This document shows positions 1 to 4,781 of a stretch of 5,087 bases of DNA, one piece after another. Both the position numbers and the translations under genes were made by a program. The DNA comes from Bacillota bacterium (GTDB taxonomy: Bacteria > Bacillota > Clostridia > Oscillospirales > Ruminococcaceae): positions 1-5,087 of the forward strand of contig JAKPGH010000210.1 in assembly GCA_029550985.1 (NCBI GenBank). The letters run 5' to 3'. The notes under the pieces are model-generated. The model was given only the letters and a program-made list of their open reading frames with translations. It did not search any database and was not told the origin of the DNA. Every line of letters starts with the position of its first letter. Within the stretch, counting starts at the first letter, position 1.

Positions 1-1241
1 GTCTGGAAGGCGATATCGTCCACCAGCTTGATGACCTTGGAGATTTCCTGAGACGATTTGCTGATTTCCTCCATGGACGCATTCAGGCGCTGCATGGATT
101 CGTTGCTGTCCATGATGTTCTTTGCGGCCTGTTCCACATAGGATGCGGATTTCTGCACGTTTTCTTTGTTTTGCTCCGCCTGCTGGGATACGGTGGCCAC
201 GGATGCGGTGAGCTCCTCCACCGTTGCCGCCTGCTCCGAGGCTCCGGAGGACAGCGCCTGCGCCCCAGAAGAAATCTGGTCAGCGGCAGCATTCACCTGA
301 CCTGCGGAAGTAGTAATTTGCGCAAACGTCTTGTTCTGCGAGGCAATGATGTTTTCCAGGGATTCCTTAATGGGCAAAAAGTCGTTTTTGTAATCCGTAT
401 CGACGGTCAAATCCAGGTTCCCCTTTGCCATTTCGCCCAGCTTTTCGGAGATATCATAGATATAAAGCCGCAGCGTATGGATGACGGTTTGGAAACTCCT
501 GGCGACGGAACCGAGCTCGTCTTTGGATTCGTATGTAATATTGGCGTTGAGATTGCCGTCCGCCAGCATACCGGCGGCAGCCTCGATTTCTTTTAAGGGT
601 TTGGTAATGGAGCGGATAATGTAGACGCACAGCAGAATGCCCAGCACTAAAGATGCTACAAACAGAGCAATGGAGACGATGAATGCCATTTGAGCCATAC
701 TTTGCGCTTCATTGTAATAATCGGCGGCCGAGGCGTTGGCAATATCGATAAGCTCCTTGGAAAGGTCGGCTACAGTGAGGGAAGCAGGATAATATTCCTC
801 CAGCAAGATTCTCTTTGCTTCCTTCATGCTATATTTTTTATAAGCTTCCGTAAATTTATCGCCGATCAGTTTTAGCTGGTCCCAATCTTCCTTCAGTTCC
901 TGAAGCTTTAGTATGGCCTCGTCAGAAGTCAGGAGAGGTTCGACTGTAGCAATGTAGTTATCAAAATCGGCGTTTCTGCTATTCCAATCATCCAGCCACG
1001 TTTGCTCATTGGCGGTATCATCAATGATGAGGTACGCCATATTCTTTTGGATACCCTGCATCTGTGTTCTCATGTTGTTAATGGTATTAGTGACCGTGTA
1101 GGGGCTGTTATAAAAGGTTTCAAAAGAGGATGTCACCATGCGGGCACCGATAAATACCGAAAAGACGATAGTGACAACAAAAAAAATCAAAATGGTCGAA
1201 AAGGCTACAATAAGTTTTTTGGGTATCGATAAATTCTTCAT
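1..1241 (-). CDS. Methyl-accepting chemotaxis protein, 3' end outside window (partial)
   Basis: Membrane chemoreceptor that senses a ligand outside the cell and controls CheA kinase through CheW; the ligand cannot be predicted. The first 413 residues are visible and the frame is open to the left edge. Residues about 10-32 are TM1. About 33-185 form the extracellular sensor, with the YNSPYTVTN segment followed by MRTQMQGIQ, typical of the four-helix-bundle 4HB_MCP family. About 186-209 are TM2. A HAMP domain follows (about 208-262, with ITKPL and DELG), then a second HAMP-like segment (about 264-310, GEMAKGNLDL). The coiled-coil signalling domain begins near 315 and includes GASEQAATVEELTAS, a likely methylation region. 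The window ends at VDDIAFQ, just before the conserved hairpin tip that contacts CheA/CheW. The ATG at 1241 is preceded by AAGGTG six bases upstream. Transcription probably starts from the promoter at 1291-1319. Its base composition is more AT-rich than the other genes here. Confidence 0.95.
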   Translation of the reverse strand, partial: MKNLSIPKKLIVAFSTILIFFVVTIVFSVFIGARMVTSSFETFYNSPYTVTNTINNMRTQMQGIQKNMAYLIIDDTANEQTWLDDWNSRNADFDNYIATVEPLLTSDEAILKLQELKEDWDQLKLIGDKFTEAYKKYSMKEAKRILLEEYYPASLTVADLSKELIDIANASAADYYNEAQSMAQMAFIVSIALFVASLVLGILLCVYIIRSITKPLKEIEAAAGMLADGNLNANITYESKDELGSVARSFQTVIHTLRLYIYDISEKLGEMAKGNLDLTVDTDYKNDFLPIKESLENIIASQNKTFAQITTSAGQVNAAADQISSGAQALSSGASEQAATVEELTASVATVSQQAEQNKENVQKSASYVEQAAKNIMDSNESMQRLNASMEEISKSSQEISKVIKLVDDIAFQ

Positions 1242-1290
1242 AATTTTCACCTTATGTTCACCTTATTTTTGTTTTTCTCGGATATTTTTT

Positions 1291-1319
1291 AGTATATCGG
1301 CAATCTTTGTCAAGGTCAA
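1291..1319 (-). promoter_or_regulatory. Promoter of the chemoreceptor gene
   Basis: On the minus strand TTGACC (1314-1319) and TATACT (1291-1296) are separated by exactly 17 bases, a good sigma-A promoter, with a start expected near 1284 and a leader of about 40 nt. A second TTGACA directly follows the first (1308-1313) but is only 11 bases from the -10. The sequence GCCGATAT (1294-1301), the known -10 of sigma-D (FliA-type) motility promoters, overlaps the sigma-A -10. No TAAA -35 is seen at the usual 14-16 base spacing, so sigma-D use is uncertain. Confidence 0.7.
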
Positions 1320-1440
1320 GAAAGTTACCCCCAATATTGAAAAAAACTGACGTATTTTGAAAATTTAAAGTAATTGGTAAAAAAAAACAGGATAATATCT
1401 ATAAAGGTTTTTTGAAAAGTATGTAAACTGCGAGGTAACA

Positions 1441-1560
1441 AATTCGCGTATTTTCCCCTCTTTCATTCACGCTGCATCCGCGGAGGTGCCATACGGTCGC
1501 CTGTGAGGGCTTACAAAAAACCTCCGCCACGGGAAGATGGCGGAGAAAAATATGCGAATT
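1441..1560. repeat. 120-bp inverted-repeat element, possible structured RNA
   Basis: The ends AATTCGCGTATTTT (1441-1454) and AAAATATGCGAATT (1547-1560) are inverted repeats matching at 13 of 14 positions. The single mismatch becomes a G.U pair if the plus strand is transcribed, but an A.C mismatch on the minus strand. Inside, GCGGAGGT (1480-1487) is complementary to ACCTCCGC (1520-1527), which overlaps the arm of another hairpin, CTCCGCCA (1522-1529) with TGGCGGAG (1538-1545), so the two foldings exclude each other. The core is GC-rich between AT-rich flanks. No coding frame is convincing. I do not recognise a known RNA family; a small MITE-like remnant is the alternative, but no target-site duplication is evident. 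Confidence 0.45.
1515..1545 (-). terminator. Candidate second terminator downstream of tRNA-Leu
   Basis: On the minus strand CTCCGCCA (1538-1545) and TGGCGGAG (1522-1529) form an 8-bp GC-rich stem with an 8-nt loop, followed by G and six Ts (1515-1520). This is a good intrinsic terminator for leftward transcription. It would back up the terminator at 1565-1607 and protect the MCP promoter from read-through. Its arms are also part of the inverted-repeat element at 1441-1560, so it may have another role. Confidence 0.6.
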
Positions 1561-1564
1561 GCGC

Positions 1565-1607
1565 AAAAAAGAAACAGGACACCAATTTGCCAATTGGTGT
1601 CCTGTTT
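1565..1607 (-). terminator. Intrinsic terminator of tRNA-Leu
   Basis: A perfect 16-bp stem (1572-1587 pairing with 1592-1607) closes a 4-nt loop and on the minus strand is followed by C and six Ts (1565-1570). The first base of the stem directly follows the last A of the tRNA CCA end, leaving no spacer. On the plus strand only TTTT follows, so termination in that direction would be weak. Confidence 0.9.
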
Positions 1608-1694
1608 TGGTGCGGATAAGAGGACTTGAACCTCCACCGAGTTGCCCCGACTAGAACCTGAATCTAGCGCGTCTGCCAATTCCGCCATATCCGC
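1608..1694 (-). tRNA. tRNA-Leu (anticodon CAG)
   Basis: Type II (long variable arm) leucine tRNA reading CUG codons. The acceptor stem GCGGATA pairs perfectly with TATCCGC. The anticodon stem CTAGA/TCTAG closes the loop TTCAGGT, placing anticodon CAG at 1658-1660. The variable arm is CGGG-GCAA-CTCG, and the T arm has loop TTCAAGT closed by GGAGG/CCTCT. The discriminator base is A, and the terminal CCA is encoded (1608-1610). A consensus-like promoter lies just upstream and a terminator begins at the next base downstream, so this is a single-gene transcription unit. Confidence 0.97.
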
Positions 1695-1706
1695 GTGACG
1701 AAAGTT

Positions 1707-1735
1707 ATTTTAACACGTCAAGGCGGTCTTGTCAA
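1707..1735 (-). promoter_or_regulatory. Promoter of tRNA-Leu
   Basis: On the minus strand TTGACA (1730-1735) and TAAAAT (1707-1712) are separated by 17 bases. The expected start near 1700 would give a 5' leader of only a few bases, to be trimmed by RNase P. Confidence 0.85.
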
Positions 1736-1803
1736 TAGGTTGTCCCGGAAAAATCTCCGCAGCCACCTGCCAATCTATCGGCTGAAATCGGACGGATTTT
1801 CAG

Positions 1804-2334
1804 TCAATCTGCACGTTTTTTGCGGTACTGGGGGGTGTAGGTGAGCCTGCCGTTGATCCGTTCGGAAAGCATCAGGGTGATGCCGTCGACCTTTGCCTCA
1901 AAGGGCTCCGGGAGCAAATCCCTTTGGGCGGGCTGGGTTGTCAGCCGCACCTGTCGTGCCAGCGTAATATGGGGGGTAAAGGGGCGCTTTTCCAGTGCAA
2001 AGTCCTCCTCCAGCAAATGTTTTGTCAATTCCTGCTGCAGGTCCGAGAGTTTTTGGTTTTTGGCAAGGCCAATCCACCAGATGTCCCCGCCGTCCCGGCG
2101 AAAACGGCCGGTGCGGTCAAACACCAGGGTCATGGGTTCCACGGCGGTGCGGTCCATGGCGCGGCGGACGGCCGCTACCCTGGCGGGCGGTACCTCCCCC
2201 AAAAAGGCAAGGGTCAAATGCAGGTTTTCCTGGTGGGTGAACCTGCCCCGTCCGAAGGTTTCCAGCTTGCGCTGAACGTCGGTGATATTGGTTTTGGTTG
2301 GTTCGTCAAATTCGATGGCGATAAAGAGCCGCAC
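1804..2334 (-). CDS. thpR: RNA 2',3'-cyclic phosphodiesterase (2'-5' RNA ligase family)
   Basis: Soluble member of the 2H phosphoesterase superfamily. Family members hydrolyse 2',3'-cyclic phosphate RNA ends to 2'-phosphate and can also join tRNA halves by a 2'-5' link in vitro; the cellular substrate is unclear. Both catalytic H-x-T-x motifs are present: HLTL at residues 39-42 and HITL at 122-125, with the usual spacing. The N-terminal RLFIAIEF strand and C-terminal LMLSERINGRLTY are typical. The 176-residue length fits the family. The start is the GTG at 2334: AGGAGG lies 7 bases upstream, inside the last codons of the preceding gene. The frame is open farther upstream to 2538, but that stretch lies inside the yaiI-family gene and is not homologous to ThpR. 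It follows that gene after 2 nt and is probably translationally coupled to it. Confidence 0.93.
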   Translation of the reverse strand: MRLFIAIEFDEPTKTNITDVQRKLETFGRGRFTHQENLHLTLAFLGEVPPARVAAVRRAMDRTAVEPMTLVFDRTGRFRRDGGDIWWIGLAKNQKLSDLQQELTKHLLEEDFALEKRPFTPHITLARQVRLTTQPAQRDLLPEPFEAKVDGITLMLSERINGRLTYTPQYRKKRAD

Positions 2335-2336
2335 CG

Positions 2337-2777
2337 TTATCCCTCCTGCAGCAGAGCGGAAAGAGCCTCCACAAAGGCTGCATCCTGTTCCGCCGTTCGC
2401 TTTTTGGGCCCTTTCAGCCGCCCGCCGCCGCGGCGAATCTTTTGGGCGGTATGGCGGGCCAGCAACAGGCCGTCGATGTTGTCCGAGGTGTACTTCATGC
2501 CGTCCTGACGGATGGGCCTTGCGCCCCGCGCCAGACACATGGCGGCAAGCCCGTAGTCCTGGGTCACCACAATATCTCCCGGCTGCACCAGATTGACCAG
2601 GGCGAAGTCCACGCTGTCCGCCCCCTTGGAAAAGACCAGGGTTTGGGCGCCGGGCTTTTCAAAGTGGTGGGACGTGTCGCAGAGAATCAAACAGGGCGCG
2701 CCAAATCGTCCCGCCACCGCAACCGCCTCATCCACCACGGGGCAGCCGTCGGCGTCAATCAGCACCCGACGAGTCAT
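2337..2777 (-). CDS. YaiI/YqxD family protein (DUF188)
   Basis: Complete 146-residue protein of the YaiI/YqxD (DUF188) family, thought to have a PIN-like nuclease fold; no biochemical role is established. Characteristic motifs are DADGCPV (residues 8-14), GADSVDFAL (52-60), DIVVTQDYGLA (68-78) and the basic GGGRLKGPKKRT (117-128). The acidic residues in the first three motifs would be the metal-binding candidates if it is a nuclease; this is inference from the fold. The ATG at 2777 has GGAGGTG six to seven bases upstream and fits the family N-terminus (a strand leading to DADGCP). It is the first gene of a pair with thpR. A promoter should lie in 2778-2850, but only weak -10-like sequences (TATCCT, TAGAAT) without a convincing -35 are seen. 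Confidence 0.93.
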   Translation of the reverse strand: MTRRVLIDADGCPVVDEAVAVAGRFGAPCLILCDTSHHFEKPGAQTLVFSKGADSVDFALVNLVQPGDIVVTQDYGLAAMCLARGARPIRQDGMKYTSDNIDGLLLARHTAQKIRRGGGRLKGPKKRTAEQDAAFVEALSALLQEG

Positions 2778-2852
2778 GGGCCACCTCCCGGATTGTCTTA
2801 TTCTACTCTAGGATACCACAGTTTCCTGTCCTTCTTCCAGCGGGAGCGAAAG

Positions 2853-2898
2853 AAAAAATCCCGGAAGGGCACCGTATGTGCCAATCTTCCGGGATTTT
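2853..2898 (-). terminator. Bipartite intrinsic terminator of the symporter gene
   Basis: AAAATCCCGGAAG (2855-2867) pairs perfectly with CTTCCGGGATTTT (2886-2898). Inside, GGCAC (2868-2872) and GTGCC (2878-2882) form a second stem stacked on the first, with a 3-nt bulge and a 5-nt loop. On the minus strand the stem runs into a run of six Ts (2853-2858), some of them in the stem, then CTTT. It lies 13 bases beyond the symporter stop codon. Confidence 0.9.
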
Positions 2899-2911
2899 GT
2901 GGGGGTAAGTG

Positions 2912-4288
2912 TTATTTCTTTTCCGCAGGATCTTTCTCGTAATCCAGGGCAGCCTTTGCCACCACGCCGGACAAAGCCAGCAGGGCGATGAGGTTGGGGA
3001 ACACCATCAGGCCGTTAAAGAGGTCGGAAAGGTTCCAAACCAGCTGCACCTTGAGGAAGGAGCCGAGGATGATAAACAGCACCACAATCACGGCATAAAC
3101 CTTGGTGGCCTTTTTGCCGAACACAGCTTTGACGTTGACTTCGCCGAAGAAGTACCAGCCGATGATGGTGGAGAAGGCAAAGAAGAACAGGCAGATGGCC
3201 ACAAAGGCGTTGCCGAAAGGCCCAAAGGCTTTGCTGAAGGCGGCCTGAGCCAGCGCCGTTCCCTGAGGGGCGCCCTCCACGCCGGCCTGCAGTTGGCCGG
3301 AGGTCAGAATGACAAAGGCCGTCATGTTAAGTACCACAAAGGTGTCGATAAACACGCTGACAATGGCCATATGTCCCTGGTCCTGGGGCCGCTTGACTTT
3401 GGCAAGGGCGTGGGCGTGAGGGGTGGAACCCATACCGGCTTCGTTGGAAAAGAGTCCCCGGGCAACACCGTACCGCATGGCCTGACGAACGCCGATACCA
3501 ACAGCGCCGCCCACCACGGCCTGCGGGTTGAAGGCGCCCACAAAAATGGAGCGAATGGCGGGGAGAAGCTCGCTGCGGTTGATGCACAAAACGATAAAAC
3601 CGCCCACCAGGTAGAAGAACGCCATCAAAGGCACCAGCTTTTCGGTCAGGGACGCAATGCGCTTGACGCCGCCGATAAAGGTAAAGGCGCAGATGGCGGC
3701 TACCACCAGTCCTACGTACAGCGGAGGGATGTGAAAGGCGGTTTCAAAAGCCTGGCCGATGGAGTTGGACTGCACCATGTTTCCCGTAAAGCCCAGGGCA
3801 AAGATGATGGCCAGGGAGAAAAATCCGGCCATAAATTTGCCAAACTTCCCCGGGAAGCGGGCTTTGATGTAATAGACAGGGCCGCCCAACACTTCGCCGT
3901 CGGGCTCCACTTTCTTGTAGATTTGGGCCAGCACCGCTTCTCCGTAGTTGGTGGACATTCCAAAGAAAGCGGAAAGCCACATCCAAAAGATAGCGCCGGG
4001 ACCGCCGGAATACAGGGCGGTGGCGCAGCCGGCGATATTGCCGGTTCCCACCTGGGCGGCAATGGCGGTGGTAAGGGCTTGGAAGGAGGACATACCGTCT
4101 TTGCCTGCTTTTTCGCCGTTTAAACTGAAGCTGCCAAACAACTGCCTGAGCCCTTCGCCGAACTTGCGAACCTGCACAAAGCGGGTGCGGATGGAAAACA
4201 GAATTCCCGTGCCCACCAGCAAAAACAGCAGAAGATTATTCCAGACAAAGCTGCTGACCTGGTCCACTAGTTGTGTAAATTGCTCCAT
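2912..4288 (-). CDS. AGCS-family sodium:alanine/glycine symporter
   Basis: Integral membrane transporter of the alanine or glycine:cation symporter (AGCS) family, which imports small neutral amino acids with Na+ (or H+). The 458 residues give about ten to eleven hydrophobic segments, normal for the family. Diagnostic motifs are TTAIAAQVGTGNIAG (73-87), GPGAIFWMW (97-104 region), GGPVYYI (135-141), GLFSNEAGMGS (278-288) and PNLIALLALSG near the C-terminus. The C-tail is short, charged and lysine-rich. The ATG at 4288 has AAGGGG 10 bases upstream and gives the usual N-terminus; the in-frame ATG at 4342 lies in the terminator hairpin and is rejected. The tandem glycine riboswitch in the leader suggests glycine as a substrate or signal. 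Alanine remains possible, so no symbol is given. Confidence 0.95.
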   Translation of the reverse strand: MEQFTQLVDQVSSFVWNNLLLFLLVGTGILFSIRTRFVQVRKFGEGLRQLFGSFSLNGEKAGKDGMSSFQALTTAIAAQVGTGNIAGCATALYSGGPGAIFWMWLSAFFGMSTNYGEAVLAQIYKKVEPDGEVLGGPVYYIKARFPGKFGKFMAGFFSLAIIFALGFTGNMVQSNSIGQAFETAFHIPPLYVGLVVAAICAFTFIGGVKRIASLTEKLVPLMAFFYLVGGFIVLCINRSELLPAIRSIFVGAFNPQAVVGGAVGIGVRQAMRYGVARGLFSNEAGMGSTPHAHALAKVKRPQDQGHMAIVSVFIDTFVVLNMTAFVILTSGQLQAGVEGAPQGTALAQAAFSKAFGPFGNAFVAICLFFFAFSTIIGWYFFGEVNVKAVFGKKATKVYAVIVVLFIILGSFLKVQLVWNLSDLFNGLMVFPNLIALLALSGVVAKAALDYEKDPAEKK

Positions 4289-4322
4289 GTAACAACATCC
4301 CCTTCTTCTCCTCCCGACAAAT

Positions 4323-4353
4323 AAAAAAACCAAATCATGCAATCATGATTTGG
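4323..4353 (-). terminator. Riboswitch-controlled intrinsic terminator in the symporter leader
   Basis: On the minus strand CCAAATCATG (4344-4353) and CATGATTTGG (4330-4339) form a perfect 10-bp stem with the 4-nt loop ATTG, followed by seven Ts (4323-4329). It stands between the glycine aptamers and the symporter start codon (4288), so it is the likely transcriptional decision point. The stem is AT-rich, so the long U tract probably carries much of its strength. Confidence 0.9.
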
Positions 4354-4357
4354 CTCC

Positions 4358-4397
4358 AGAAACAAAGGCACAAGGGCACAAGGGCGCAAAGGCACAA
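4358..4397 (-). repeat. 8-bp tandem repeats in the riboswitch expression platform
   Basis: On the plus strand four adjacent 8-bp units read AGGCACAA (4366-4373), GGGCACAA (4374-4381), GGGCGCAA (4382-4389) and AGGCACAA (4390-4397); a degenerate fifth, AGAAACAA (4358-4365), precedes them. In the RNA (minus strand) the unit is TTGTGCCY. The array fills the gap between aptamer 2 and the terminator hairpin. The adjacent G-rich stretch (GGGGGC, about 4399-4405) can pair with several of the GCCC/GCCT cores, so alternative hairpins are possible. Confidence 0.85.
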
Positions 4398-4419
4398 ACG
4401 CCCCCTTACCTTTTCCCAA

Positions 4420-4596
4420 CTCTGTCCTTTTGCCTGAGAGATTAACGCGAACAAGTCCGCGTCTTGCACCTTCGGCACCCGATTGGCGGGATTCTCCAGA
4501 GCCACATCCATTCATAGTCTTGCTCGAAACTTCGAGCGCCTGAGAGTTTTACTCCTTCGGCAGGCCGCAGCCGTTTTCCTACGAACTTCACTTGTC
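4420..4596 (-). promoter_or_regulatory. Tandem glycine riboswitch
   Basis: Two glycine aptamers in the leader RNA of the symporter gene. Aptamer 2 (4420-4501) is canonical: P1 CTCTG/CAGAG, a GAGA strand, P2 TCCCG/CGGGT, the core TGCCGAAGGTGCAA, a P3 stem GACGCG/CGCGTT, then AATCTCTCAGGCAAAAGG. Aptamer 1 (4510-4586) has P1 GTTCGTAG/CTATGAAT (8 bp with two G.U pairs), the core TGCCGAAGGAG and ACTCTCAGGC, but lacks an extended P3 stem and carries an extra hairpin, GCTCGA-AGTT-TCGAGC, after CAGGC. An 8-nt linker joins them. The leader ACAAGTGA (about 4588-4595) and the linker GGATGT can form the leader-linker kink-turn known for tandem glycine switches. The terminator downstream implies transcriptional control. 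Whether glycine turns the gene on or off cannot be decided from sequence. Confidence 0.95.
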
Positions 4597-4619
4597 GGTA
4601 TGAAATTTTGATGTTTTTA

Positions 4620-4648
4620 ACACTAGCACATCCTATGACAAATGTCAA
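4620..4648 (-). promoter_or_regulatory. Promoter of the riboswitch-symporter unit
   Basis: On the minus strand a perfect TTGACA -35 (4643-4648) is followed after 17 bases by TAGTGT (4620-4625), a weak -10 helped by an extended TGC just upstream. Transcription would start near 4613, about 17 bases before the riboswitch. The -35 overlaps an inverted repeat, TGACA-TT-TGTCA (4636-4647), a possible operator. Confidence 0.65.
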
Positions 4649-4691
4649 TGGTTAATTCATGGGAAGGCCTAAATAAACGAAGAAAAATAAG

Positions 4692-4735
4692 AAAAAAGCA
4701 GCCCGAAGCCTTGGGTTTTGCCGGCCGAGGGCTGC
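4692..4735 (-). terminator. Intrinsic terminator of the B12-binding protein gene
   Basis: On the minus strand GCAGCCC (4729-4735) pairs with GGGCTGC (4698-4704), followed by six Ts (4692-4697). GGCC and GGCT inside add four more pairs after a 2x2 mismatch. It lies about 47 bases beyond the stop codon at 4782 and separates that gene from the symporter unit. Confidence 0.88.
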
Positions 4736-4781
4736 ATTTTCCGGTGTTTATGGGAAAAACCTAATATTTTTGAGTTGCTTT

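Noticed and set aside
171..1350. Several plus-strand frames of 61-141 codons opposite and upstream of the chemoreceptor
   Set aside because: They are antisense shadows of the MCP with no recognisable domains.
1399..1593. Minus-strand open frame of 64 codons
   Set aside because: It crosses two terminator hairpins and the inverted-repeat element, and shows no family resemblance.
1467..1688. Minus-strand open frame beginning MAELADALDSGSSRG, 73 codons
   Set aside because: Its start lies inside tRNA-Leu and it reads through the tRNA and terminator. This peptide is a common false call made by translating leucine tRNA genes.
1736..1803. Possible terminator after thpR (imperfect CTGAAA/TTTCAG stem, and GCAG-GTGG-CTGC followed by GGAGATTTTT)
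   Set aside because: The first has no U tract and the second has only 4 bp, so neither is convincing. thpR transcripts may end at the tRNA terminators instead.
2335..2538. Extension of the thpR frame upstream of the GTG at 2334
   Set aside because: It overlaps the yaiI-family gene, the extra residues do not resemble ThpR, and the ribosome site sits at 2334.
2909..4123. Plus-strand open frame of 404 codons
   Set aside because: It is antisense to the symporter. Its protein is rich in G, H, K and Q with no hydrophobic pattern or known domain, while the opposite strand encodes a clear AGCS protein.
4289..4342. Extension of the symporter N-terminus to the ATG at 4342
   Set aside because: That ATG is part of the terminator hairpin, and the added residues are basic and foreign to the family. 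The ATG at 4288 has a ribosome site.
4358..4397. CRISPR array
   Set aside because: The 8-bp units are directly adjacent with no spacers, and no cas genes are present.
4267..4648. Two minus-strand frames of 82 and 68 codons in the symporter leader
   Set aside because: They overlap the glycine aptamers, repeats and terminator, which fully explain the sequence constraint. No convincing ribosome sites.
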